From NCBI GenBank assembly GCA_015234525.1, contig JADGMX010000010.1, forward strand, positions 1 through 64,000: a stretch of 64,000 nt of DNA. Reading direction: 5' to 3'. The notes under the pieces are model-generated. The model did no database searches. It was not told the DNA's origin and was given only the letters and a program-made list of their open reading frames with translations. Made by a program: the position numbers and the translations under genes. Source of the DNA: Flavobacterium sp. (GTDB lineage: Bacteria; Bacteroidota; Bacteroidia; Flavobacteriales; Flavobacteriaceae). Within the stretch, counting starts at the first letter, position 1. Each line of letters starts with the position of its first letter. Positions 18,176-27,776 of this stretch are shown here, piece by piece.

Positions 18176-19313
18176 AAACAAAGGTAGCCAACAATCGCAA
18201 GAGATTCGAGATTTCTTTGGGTGTATTATAACTGTGAAGGCAAATTCGGAGTCGCTCTTGTCCGGCAGGAACTGTTGGTGATAATATGGCGCGCACATCA
18301 AACCCGGCTTCTTGCAACTTTTTTGAGACCATCGTTACAGTTTCGTTTCCGGGAAAAATAGCAGACTGAATCGCCGATTTCCCTTTGATAAAGAGTGGTT
18401 TAATTCCGAGTTGATGGATTTCGCGGTTAAAATGCAGGATATTGTCGCGGAGCGATTCGATCTCAAGCCGACTTTTCCCGAGTTGCTGATAGGCCGCGAG
18501 GATGGTTGCAACCGAATGCGGCGAAAGTGCGGTTGTATAAATAAAACTGCGCGAAAAATTAACGAGGAATTCGGTTAACCGATTTTGACCGAGAATCGCG
18601 GCGCCGTGACAACCAAGTCCTTTTCCAAAAGTCATGATCCTGGCGAAAACCTTGTCGTGCAATCCGAGATGTTGAACAAGTCCGTGGCCGCTATCGCCAA
18701 AAACACCAAGCGCATGAGCCTCGTCAATTACTAAAAGGCAATTATTGGCAGATGAAATTTGCGACAGGCGTTCAAGGTTGGGCGAATCACCGTCCATTGA
18801 AAAAACAGATTCGGTTGCAATGTAAATCTCGTTTGCCGCGGATCTGTATCTTTCGATCAGCAACTCGAGATCTTCGTAATCGTTGTGCGCGAATTTATAC
18901 GCTTTGGCATTGGAAAGGCGGATTCCATCGCGAATCGACGCATGCGAAAGTTCGTCGTAGAGAATGACGTCTCCGCGTTGTGGAACCGAGCTAAAGAAAC
19001 CGAGATTGGCGTCGTAACCTGAGTTGTATAGCAGCGTGCTTTCTGATTTGTGGAACGTTTTGATCGCTGTTTCGGAAGTTGAATGCAGGATTTGGTTTCC
19101 TGACAGGAGTCGCGAGCCGGTCGATCCGTTAATGGGAGTTCCGGAATCAGCTAAAATTGCGGAAGCGCTTTTGGAAATTACTTCAGATCGCGAAAAGCCA
19201 AGATAATCGTTTGATGAAAAATCAATTAACGACGATGGCGGTTTAAGCGACCGACACATATTTTGAGCGCTCCGGTTTTGGAGCATTTTTTCGAGGTTCT
19301 TTGGGAAATCCAT
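18156..19313 (-). CDS. bioF: 8-amino-7-oxononanoate synthase
   Basis: 385 residues, normal length. PLP-dependent condensation of pimeloyl thioester with alanine, first ring-forming step of biotin synthesis. Seen: FSSNDYLGFS, GSTGSRLLSGN, DELSHASIRDG, IDEAHALGVFGDSGHG and the PLP lysine in TFGKGLGCHG at about residue 229. ATG at 19313 is used instead of a TTG two codons upstream. First gene of the six-gene minus-strand run. A TAAATTTG next to the ATG is too close to be a simple promoter, so I cannot place the operon promoter. Confidence 0.95.
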   Translation of the reverse strand: MDFPKNLEKMLQNRSAQNMCRSLKPPSSLIDFSSNDYLGFSRSEVISKSASAILADSGTPINGSTGSRLLSGNQILHSTSETAIKTFHKSESTLLYNSGYDANLGFFSSVPQRGDVILYDELSHASIRDGIRLSNAKAYKFAHNDYEDLELLIERYRSAANEIYIATESVFSMDGDSPNLERLSQISSANNCLLVIDEAHALGVFGDSGHGLVQHLGLHDKVFARIMTFGKGLGCHGAAILGQNRLTEFLVNFSRSFIYTTALSPHSVATILAAYQQLGKSRLEIESLRDNILHFNREIHQLGIKPLFIKGKSAIQSAIFPGNETVTMVSKKLQEAGFDVRAILSPTVPAGQERLRICLHSYNTPKEISNLLRLLATFVYERSDF

Positions 19314-19390
19314 AGCCAAATTTACAGAATAAAATTCGGGTGAATAAAATAGACGGCAACAATAAAAAATTGTAAAAGAATATTTTTTTA

Positions 19391-19418
19391 TTGTTTATCA
19401 ATAATTTTTATACATTTG
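19391..19418 (+). promoter_or_regulatory. Promoter of the DUF2975-HTH-EamA genes
   Basis: TTG (19391-19393), 17-bp spacer, TACATTTG (19411-19418): an exact match to the Bacteroidetes consensus, 18 bp before the ATG. Confidence 0.75.
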
Positions 19419-19436
19419 ACCAATAAATAATATGGT

Positions 19437-19949
19437 ATGAAAAACTTATCCCTTTTAAAAACATTGGTTGATGTGTTCTTTTTCTTTGGCGTTCTGACCG
19501 TGGCAACGATGCTGATTATAACGCCAATCTATTTGATTAATCCTGAAAACAGCATTCCGATTATGGTTTCGGGTCAGGAATTGTCAGGAACAGATGTCGC
19601 CACGAAGGTGGTCGTGGTCTTTACGGGGGTTTCATCGCTGTTCTTTTTATATGCCATTTACCGACTTAAGCAAGTTTTGGGTCTTTTCATGAAACGCGAG
19701 ATCTTCACTGAAAAAGTGGTGACGCATTTTAAGAGTATCGGGAAATGTATCGTTGCATCGACTTTGCTGGCCACAATACCCTTATTTTTGTACAACATAT
19801 CAATTCAGCAGAATATCAAATACGAATTTAATTTTGGTGGATTTGATTCATTCTTGATGTCGATTAGCCTTGGATTGTTATTTATTGTCATTGGCGAAAT
19901 ATTCAACATTGCAAAAAACATCAAGGAAGAAAACGAACTAACCGTTTAA
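19437..19949 (+). CDS. DUF2975 membrane protein
   Basis: 170 residues with four predicted transmembrane segments (about 12-34, 57-78, 100-120, 135-158), typical of DUF2975. These proteins are regularly encoded beside a small Cro/CI-type regulator, as here (2-bp gap). Function unknown; a membrane partner of the regulator is the common inference. Confidence 0.8.
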   Translation: MKNLSLLKTLVDVFFFFGVLTVATMLIITPIYLINPENSIPIMVSGQELSGTDVATKVVVVFTGVSSLFFLYAIYRLKQVLGLFMKREIFTEKVVTHFKSIGKCIVASTLLATIPLFLYNISIQQNIKYEFNFGGFDSFLMSISLGLLFIVIGEIFNIAKNIKEENELTV

Positions 19950-19951
19950 TT

Positions 19952-20173
19952 ATGCCGATCATATTAAATTTAGACGTGATGCTTGCCAGGCGAAAAATGC
20001 GTTCGAACGAACTTGCGGAACGAATCGGAATTACAACGGCGAATCTTTCGATATTAAAAACCGGAAAGGCAAAAGCAATTCGGTTTTCAACATTGGAGGC
20101 AATTTGCGAAGCGCTTGAATGCCAACCGGCTGATATCCTTGAATATGTTCCATTAAAACCTGATCAGATCTAA
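19952..20173 (+). CDS. Small Cro/CI-type HTH regulator
   Basis: 73 residues, a single XRE-family helix-turn-helix of the YozG type (LAERIGITTANLSILKTGKA ... STLEAICEALECQPADILEY). Probably regulates its own operon; the -33/-7 region at 19391-19418 would be the place to look for its operator. The stop TAA abuts the ATG of the next gene. Confidence 0.88.
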   Translation: MPIILNLDVMLARRKMRSNELAERIGITTANLSILKTGKAKAIRFSTLEAICEALECQPADILEYVPLKPDQI

Positions 20174-21031
20174 ATGCAATTCATCTTACTGAGTATCGCT
20201 TGCAGCGTGAGCGTCGGAATATTATTAAAACTATTGCGCAGCGGGAAGTCGCAGGTTTCACAAATCGTTGCCTGGAACTACTTCTTTGCGCTGTTGTTGT
20301 GCTATTTCTTGTTTAAGCCGGAATTGTCTGCGATTGACGGTTCGGCGCCGTGGCCGGTTTATATTTCGCTTGGCTTTTTACTACCCGGAATCTTTTTGGC
20401 GTTGGCGGCTTCGATAAAATATATGGGAATCGTAAAGACGGATGCGGCTCAGCGAATGTCGCTTTGCATTCCGCTTCTGGCCGCGTGGCTGTTGTTTAAT
20501 GAAAACTTTGGAATTCAAAAGATAATCGGACTTGCGATTGGAATTCCGGCGCTGGTGATGATACTTTGGAAAAAATCGGATCGAGCGGGGAACAACTGGA
20601 TTTACCCCGCGATTGTTTTGGTTGGATTTGGGGCGATCGACATTTTGTTTAAGCAGGTCGCGCTTTATTCGGCGGTTACCTATACGACTTCACTTTTTGT
20701 GGTGTTTGTGATATCGTTATTGGTTGCATTTGGCATTGCCGGCGCGGAAGTATTGACCAGGAAAACAACGTTTAATTTTTCAAATTTGCCCTTGGGACTG
20801 ATACTTGGGGCGTTAAATTTCGGAAACATCTTTTTCTATTTACGGGCGCACAAAGCGTTTTCTGACAATCCGTCGACGGTGTTTGCGATGATGAACATTG
20901 GTGTGATTGTTTTGGGGAGTTTGGTTGGTGTGATGGCGTTTAAAGAGAAGTTGAGCTGGCTGAATTATGTAGGATTGGCGCTTGCGATTGTTTCAATCAC
21001 CACGATAGCATTTGTGCATATTGGTTCGTAA
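20174..21031 (+). CDS. EamA/DMT-family membrane transporter
   Basis: 285 residues, about ten hydrophobic segments arranged as two EamA halves (for example SLGFLLPGIFLALAASIKYM and GALNFGNIFFYLRAHKAF). Drug/metabolite transporter superfamily; substrate not predictable. ATG follows the HTH stop directly, so translation may be coupled. Repeat copy 3 starts 18 bp after the stop. Confidence 0.85.
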   Translation: MQFILLSIACSVSVGILLKLLRSGKSQVSQIVAWNYFFALLLCYFLFKPELSAIDGSAPWPVYISLGFLLPGIFLALAASIKYMGIVKTDAAQRMSLCIPLLAAWLLFNENFGIQKIIGLAIGIPALVMILWKKSDRAGNNWIYPAIVLVGFGAIDILFKQVALYSAVTYTTSLFVVFVISLLVAFGIAGAEVLTRKTTFNFSNLPLGLILGALNFGNIFFYLRAHKAFSDNPSTVFAMMNIGVIVLGSLVGVMAFKEKLSWLNYVGLALAIVSITTIAFVHIGS

Positions 21032-21048
21032 GCAATTATGTGGAGCGT

Positions 21049-21149
21049 CCTAGCCCGGATAGGAGCGGCATCCTTTTTTGCGTCGGAGCAACAAATTAAA
21101 CTTTTAACAATTTCGGCAAAAAAGATATAGCGGATAGCCGGATTAGCTT
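21049..21149 (+). repeat. Dispersed palindromic repeat, copy 3
   Basis: The cleanest copy: CCTAGCCCGGATAGGA, GCGGCATCCTTTTTT, 41-nt centre, AAAAAAGATATAGCGG, ATAGCCGGATTAGCT. The stem continues as TTTTTTGC/GCAAAAAA. Same orientation as the EamA gene just upstream. Confidence 0.88.
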
Positions 21150-21152
21150 CAA

Positions 21153-21183
21153 ATAAAAAAAAGCCGAACAAATGTCCGGCTTT
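21153..21183 (-). terminator. Terminator of atpDC
   Basis: On the minus strand AAAGCCGGAC / GTTCGGCTTT with one mismatch, followed by TTTTTTATTT. It lies 23 bp beyond the atpC stop. Confidence 0.82.
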
Positions 21184-21205
21184 CTAACTGTATTATTTGG
21201 CTGAG

Positions 21206-21487
21206 TTAATCTACGAGCACGATGACCTTATTGTGATTCATCTCGATTGTTCCTGAAGTGATGTGCAGCGTGTATGTTTGCTCATCGACTTTGGTAAATT
21301 TGGCCGCAGATAATTTGCTGAATTCGAACGCTGGCGCTACGATTTTGATGTCACCTTCCTGAAGAATCGACACGATTGGTGCGTGATTGTTTAGGATTTG
21401 GAAACTTCCGTCGACACCCGGGAGTGTTACAGAGGTTACAGTTCCAGTGAATAATGTAGCTTCCGGCGATACTATTTCTAATGTCAT
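21206..21487 (-). CDS. atpC: ATP synthase F1 epsilon subunit
   Basis: 93 residues. Only the N-terminal beta-sandwich domain is present (LEIVSPEATLFTG, LPGVDGSFQILNNHAPIVS); the C-terminal helical hairpin of longer epsilon subunits (about 135 residues) is absent, as is common in Bacteroidetes. Part of the membrane-bound F1Fo complex, coupling the rotor to the catalytic hexamer. It follows atpD after a 70-bp gap that holds inverted repeats. Confidence 0.94.
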   Translation of the reverse strand: MTLEIVSPEATLFTGTVTSVTLPGVDGSFQILNNHAPIVSILQEGDIKIVAPAFEFSKLSAAKFTKVDEQTYTLHITSGTIEMNHNKVIVLVD

Positions 21488-21500
21488 ATTTTTAATGGAT

Positions 21501-21546
21501 TGTCAGTTAATGGCTGACAGTTGACGGAAAATTCTATCAACTGTCA
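21501..21546. repeat. Overlapping inverted repeats in the atpD-atpC gap
   Basis: TGACAGTTGA (21515-21524) and TCAACTGTCA (21537-21546) form a perfect 10-bp stem with a 12-nt loop. TGTCAG (21501-21506) can instead pair with CTGACA (21514-21519), so the two hairpins exclude each other. No T run follows. Confidence 0.7.
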
Positions 21547-21557
21547 ATTATCAACTA

Positions 21558-23072
<1,515 letters not shown>

Positions 23073-23149
23073 TTATGTATTTTAAATAGCTGTTTTTAAA
23101 GAAGAAAGAATATTAGAATGCCAATCAAAGCACCCTCTTTTTTCGTGTG

Positions 23150-23157
23150 CAAAGATA
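23150..23157 (-). promoter_or_regulatory. -7 box upstream of atpD
   Basis: TATCTTTG on the minus strand, 81 bp before the atpD ATG. A weak TGG sits at the expected -33 position. Confidence 0.5.
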
Positions 23158-23244
23158 AATCTTTAAATATAATTACCACAGTTTTTTCGGAAAAAAAGAC
23201 GTATGCCAAACCTGCGGCAATTTTCCTAGGAATGAAACACTTAG

Positions 23245-23271
23245 AAATAAAAAAACCATCCCGGGGGATGG
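23245..23271 (-). terminator. Terminator of the TonB receptor/GDSL lipoprotein operon
   Basis: 6-bp stem CCATCC/GGATGG with a CGGG-type loop (23256-23271) followed on the minus strand by a T-rich run, 22 bp beyond the stop of the lipoprotein gene. Confidence 0.75.
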
Positions 23272-23292
23272 CTTTGTAAATGCTATGCTAAA

Positions 23293-24807
23293 TTAAAACG
23301 ATTGTGGTCGTATGGTTGGATAGTCGGTTAATCTTACCATTGGAAGCGTCGATCCGTAGGTAAGGTTGATGGCTTTTGAGAATTCGTTAGCGATCAACGC
23401 ATAACCTCTAGCTGTTGGATGAACTCCGTCTAAAGAGAAGGCGCCACCGAAAACAAGTGCTGATCCCAATGTGTATCCTTCATACGGAATACCTGTTTCG
23501 TGAACTCTGGTCAGAAGCGCATTAGCGTCAACAAACGCGAGTCCGTTTGTGCTTGCCGCCGCGCTGATGGTAGCATTGTATGCGTCAGTTGCTGCTTTTA
23601 ATTCAGCGATTTCCGTCGGAATCAAAATATGTTTATCCTCAAGTGGATAGGTAATTCCATATCGGTTCAGCGGAGCTGGGATTCCAACAGGCGCCGCACC
23701 AATTGCACCTTGTGTTGTAAGAAGCACAAGATCGTTTGCGTTTGCATGACGGGCTTGTCCGAAAACCTGACCGTAGAACGCTGCTGTTTGCGCGCCTAAT
23801 GTTGGCGTGAAAGCCATAGTAAGTTGCACTGAAAGATCGGTAAGCGACTCATCTTTAATTAACAATGGGTTTGCTCCGGTAGCGCTTAGCAAGTTAACGC
23901 GGTCACCGGCGCCGAAAGCCGTAAGAGCCGTTTTAAGCGGACCGTAAAGTTGCGCGTTGAGCTGATCGATTGTAGCCTCACCAACAGCAACATTTCCACC
24001 ACCGATAGCTGATGCCGTTAGTGGATTTGACGGAACAGTTGTAAAAAACGGAATAGTTGTTACATACGGAATGTTTGCAAGAACACCTTTTGCGCCGGTT
24101 CCAACAAGAGCTCCGACAATAGTGTTATATGTACCATCGAATCCAACTCCTGGCGCGCCGGTTGGCGGAGTTATAGGATCAGATCCATCACCACCTGACG
24201 TCGCGTAACCCAGAACGTCGTTGTTTCCGATCCAAAGGGTAAAGAACGTTGGGTTTTGAGCCACAGCGTCCTGAACAACAGAAGCGCTTGGCGTTGATGC
24301 AAAACGCACAAAGTACGGATTGGCAGCACCGGGAAGTCCGGCGATATTTCCATAATTCGGCGCAAGCAAGTGATAACTTTTAGCTCCCGGAACTCCCATA
24401 TTGTTGAACGGCCCTGTAAGGTGCGCAGTAACATCAGTGGTTGGCGTTCCGATAAGTCTTACCGGTGCCGATCCATTAAATATCAATCGGTTTTCAGTAA
24501 TCTGCATACCGTTAAGAAGAAGTCCACCTACGTTGTCATTGACAAACGGTATTCTAAACTCGCCTCCACCGGCAAGTGCAAATTGATCTGAGAGGATTTT
24601 CGTCCATGAAGTTTCCTGACCTGCTTTATACAAAGCACCATCTGAAAAACCTGCGGTAAGCGAGTTCCCTAAAGCCACGTAATTCGAGAAGTCGGCTGAT
24701 CCGGCAGTAACGGGTTCCTGTACGACTGTTGTCGAGTCGTTATCATCGTCGCTACATGCTGCAAAAACGATCGAGACCAGCAGCAGCCATTTGAATTTAT
24801 TTATCAT
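23293..24807 (-). CDS. SGNH/GDSL-type hydrolase lipoprotein
   Basis: 504 residues. Lipoprotein signal peptide with Cys at residue 18 (IVFAACSDDDND), so probably anchored in the outer membrane. SGNH blocks: I, VALGNSLTAGFSDG (nucleophile Ser at about residue 50); III, LWIGNNDVLG; V, DGVHPTARGYALIANEF. A secreted esterase or lipase on an acyl substrate is likely. It starts 25 bp after the TonB receptor gene and shares its terminator, so the two probably act on the same nutrient. Confidence 0.87.
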   Translation of the reverse strand: MINKFKWLLLVSIVFAACSDDDNDSTTVVQEPVTAGSADFSNYVALGNSLTAGFSDGALYKAGQETSWTKILSDQFALAGGGEFRIPFVNDNVGGLLLNGMQITENRLIFNGSAPVRLIGTPTTDVTAHLTGPFNNMGVPGAKSYHLLAPNYGNIAGLPGAANPYFVRFASTPSASVVQDAVAQNPTFFTLWIGNNDVLGYATSGGDGSDPITPPTGAPGVGFDGTYNTIVGALVGTGAKGVLANIPYVTTIPFFTTVPSNPLTASAIGGGNVAVGEATIDQLNAQLYGPLKTALTAFGAGDRVNLLSATGANPLLIKDESLTDLSVQLTMAFTPTLGAQTAAFYGQVFGQARHANANDLVLLTTQGAIGAAPVGIPAPLNRYGITYPLEDKHILIPTEIAELKAATDAYNATISAAASTNGLAFVDANALLTRVHETGIPYEGYTLGSALVFGGAFSLDGVHPTARGYALIANEFSKAINLTYGSTLPMVRLTDYPTIRPQSF

Positions 24808-24832
24808 AATAAGGTAGAATTAAATGTTGAAA

Positions 24833-27670
24833 TTATGGGTTGATTGTCCATTGAACAAACCATTGCTTTCCGATCTGACCGGCTCCGATAACCTGAATGT
24901 AATCTTCACCGAAAAGGTTAGCCGCTCCTAGTTTGATATTCGACTTCATACTCGGAATGGCATAGTTGATTTGCGCATCCAATACCGTGTTTTCAGGAAC
25001 AATACCGGTTACGAAACCAGATTCCCAAATGTATTCGTCGCTCCAACGCACATTGATGTTAAAGCCGAAGTTTTTGAATAGTTTGCTGTTTCCGATTGAA
25101 CCTTTCACGCGGTGTTTCGGGGTGTTGAAACCAGGTAGGAAATCAGGATCGTTTGCCTGGTCGAATTCGAAATCCGCAAAGTTATAGCTTGCTCCAAGTT
25201 CGAAATCTTTGTACACCTTTTTAGATACACCTACACCAAATCCAACAGAAGTAACTTCAGTTTTAGAGTTTGTGTAAAGGTTGAATAAACGGTAGTCGTT
25301 ATTTGCAAGAGCTGTAACTGAGTTTGCAGTTTCCACATTTGTGAAATCAGTTCCTACAGTTCCGTAGTAAGGAGTGATAACTCGGGTTTGGTTCAAGAAA
25401 TCGTTATACGTATTATAGTATCCGTTGATGTCGATTGAAAGATCGCCTTCAAGTACGGCGCGGTAACCGAGCTCAATCGCCTGAACGCGCTCCGGCTTAA
25501 CCAGTTGAACGTTTGCGATTTCAAGATCGTTTACGTTTCCTGAAGCTGCAAATGCCTGAACCGAGGTAACTGTATATGAGTTATCGTATGCGTTGATACC
25601 ATTAAGTTGAACCGTTTGTCCACCGATGATTTCTTGACCTGCAGTCGAAATGGTACCTTGAACACCACCACCACCTCGGGTTTCGGTATAGCGAGTTAAG
25701 TTTTCAGGGGCCGATCCGATAAGCGTGTATGGACCAAGATCAAGTCCGATGTACTGATCCTGAGTCGTTGGGTTTCTGAAACCTGTTTGGTAAGAAACTC
25801 GGAAGTTGTGGCGTTTTTCAGCACCAGCAGAATAGACTAAAGCCACACGCGGTGAAATGAAACCATCAAAGTTTTCGCTCTTATCGTAACGAATCGATCC
25901 GGTGAACTTCAATCTTTCTTCAGCAAGAAATTTCTTGGTTACTTGAGTATAAATACCATATTCATTGTATTTGATCGCTCCGTCGTAATCCGTAAAGATC
26001 GTTCCTTCTGAATTCATGACGTACTGACGAAGTGAACCTCCAACTTGAATTTCAGCAATATCGATCAGATCTTTAAAATTGTAGTTTACATCTGAGTGAT
26101 AGATCTGCGAGTTATCTTTAAACTTCGCACCTTCTTTCAGATCCGGGTTTGCGCGTACCGTTGCCAGAGCTGCATCGAATTCAGCAGTTCCAGGAATTAG
26201 ACGACCGGTATCAGCAACAGCTCTTGCAAAATTATGCTTTGCAGCTTCACCTGTTGCACCACCAATTAATCCAGGGTTCAAAGTTGCCTGGATAAATGCA
26301 CCCGCATATTCACCAAACCATGTATTGTCCGGCTTCCATTGACGGTTAACGTTTAATCCGGCAAAAATCATATCATAAGAATTCCCCGCATCTTCAGTAG
26401 TCATGTACGCTCTTGCGAAGAAATTCTTGCCCTTTACTTCAACTCGGGTTTGAGCCATGAAGAAGTCGTTTAATGCGTATCGGTTTGCACCTTGATATAC
26501 TGTATTTCCAAAACCTAGTTTATATTGTAGAATAATTTCGGTATCGTTTTTCCAAGGCTTGAAATGTAGGGAGAAGTCGGCTTTCACGCTTTCGATCTTA
26601 TTATCGTAAAGATCTTGTTCGCGGTAACCGGTACGTGAAACGCTGGAGTTAGGAAGCAACGCGATAGCTGAAGTCGGAATTATTCCCATACCCGCCAAAG
26701 CTGAACCAACCGTTCTCAAATTCGTTGACGCTTCATCACCATAGAAATTCAGACCTTGATAATTCGGGTTGTTTTCATGTCCGATTCCACCCGGAGTGAG
26801 GCTTCGGTCGTCGTTTGCGATCCATTCCGTTGCACGCATATAGGTGAAATTCACTTTCCCCGCAAATTTTGGACTGAAAGCATGAGCTGCTCTGATTCCG
26901 ACGTCATAGTAATCGTTAGTTCCGGCAGCGTCCTGAATGGTTTTACCATACTTAACATAAGAACTAATCCCTTGGTGGATGAATGGACTTTTGCTGTTCA
27001 TGAACAGAATTCCGTTAAAAGCATTCGCCCCATAAAGCGCTGACGACGCACCCGGTAATAATTCGACGCTGGCGACATCAAGTTCAGATAAACCAATTAA
27101 GTTACCCAGAACGAAGTTAAGCGCCGGCGAAGAGTTGTCCATTCCGTCAACCAATTGCATAAAACGAGTGTTTGCAACAGTTGCGAAGCCACGCGTATTG
27201 ATCGATTTGAACGACAAACTACTCGTGTTGAAGTGCACTTCTTTAAGATTTTCGAGACCTTCATAGAATGTAGGAGCAGAGGTGTTTCTGATTTCCTGAA
27301 GACCCATTCGCTCAACCGTAACCGGAGATTCGAGGATTCTTTCAGGTGTTCTTGAGGCAGAAACAACGATTTCGTTCAGTTTCGTTTCTTCTTCCAACAT
27401 AACAACTTTAACGTCTGTCCCGTTAAAGGTCACAACTTGTGAGGCCATTCCGACACTGGTAATTTCAATGTCAAAAGGAGGCGTTGCGGTGGTTGAGAGT
27501 TTGAACTTTCCGTCATCGTCTGTGATTGTTGCCGCTCCATCGCCCATTACAGACACGTTAGCTCCAGGGACAGGCAAATTGTTTTGATCTGTAACTGTTC
27601 CTGAAACTGTAGTCTGCGAATGAACAACGCCGCAGAACAACAGGGACAAAATAAATAAGTACACTTTCAT
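24833..27670 (-). CDS. TonB-dependent outer-membrane receptor
   Basis: 945 residues. Signal peptide (about 1-18), a carboxypeptidase-regulatory-like domain (VSGTVTDQNNLPVPGANVSV, about 20-105), plug domain (ETKLNEIVVSASRTPERILESP and LLPGASSALYGANAFNGILFM, about 115-240), then a 22-strand-type beta-barrel ending in Trp-Phe-Val-Gln-Trp. No SusD partner is present; instead the partner is a GDSL lipoprotein, so a fatty-acyl or ester substrate rather than a glycan is a guess. First gene of a two-gene operon. Confidence 0.93.
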   Translation of the reverse strand: MKVYLFILSLLFCGVVHSQTTVSGTVTDQNNLPVPGANVSVMGDGAATITDDDGKFKLSTTATPPFDIEITSVGMASQVVTFNGTDVKVVMLEEETKLNEIVVSASRTPERILESPVTVERMGLQEIRNTSAPTFYEGLENLKEVHFNTSSLSFKSINTRGFATVANTRFMQLVDGMDNSSPALNFVLGNLIGLSELDVASVELLPGASSALYGANAFNGILFMNSKSPFIHQGISSYVKYGKTIQDAAGTNDYYDVGIRAAHAFSPKFAGKVNFTYMRATEWIANDDRSLTPGGIGHENNPNYQGLNFYGDEASTNLRTVGSALAGMGIIPTSAIALLPNSSVSRTGYREQDLYDNKIESVKADFSLHFKPWKNDTEIILQYKLGFGNTVYQGANRYALNDFFMAQTRVEVKGKNFFARAYMTTEDAGNSYDMIFAGLNVNRQWKPDNTWFGEYAGAFIQATLNPGLIGGATGEAAKHNFARAVADTGRLIPGTAEFDAALATVRANPDLKEGAKFKDNSQIYHSDVNYNFKDLIDIAEIQVGGSLRQYVMNSEGTIFTDYDGAIKYNEYGIYTQVTKKFLAEERLKFTGSIRYDKSENFDGFISPRVALVYSAGAEKRHNFRVSYQTGFRNPTTQDQYIGLDLGPYTLIGSAPENLTRYTETRGGGGVQGTISTAGQEIIGGQTVQLNGINAYDNSYTVTSVQAFAASGNVNDLEIANVQLVKPERVQAIELGYRAVLEGDLSIDINGYYNTYNDFLNQTRVITPYYGTVGTDFTNVETANSVTALANNDYRLFNLYTNSKTEVTSVGFGVGVSKKVYKDFELGASYNFADFEFDQANDPDFLPGFNTPKHRVKGSIGNSKLFKNFGFNINVRWSDEYIWESGFVTGIVPENTVLDAQINYAIPSMKSNIKLGAANLFGEDYIQVIGAGQIGKQWFVQWTINP

Positions 27671-27720
27671 TTGTTAAAAATTAGTTAGGTTTGTGCCAAA
27701 ATACAAATAAAATCGACATC

Positions 27721-27749
27721 AATAAAAAAAGCGGGAAATATTCCCGCTT
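27721..27749 (-). terminator. Terminator of glmS
   Basis: Perfect 9-bp stem AAGCGGGAA/TTCCCGCTT with a 3-nt loop, followed on the minus strand by TTTTTTTATT. Confidence 0.88.
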
Positions 27750-27776
27750 CTACTAATTTTTTTCTAAAAATGATGG

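Noticed and set aside
19317..19324. TAAATTTG on the minus strand as bioF promoter
   Set aside because: It is 3 bp from the bioF ATG, so transcription would start at or after the start codon, and no -33 TTG lies at proper distance.
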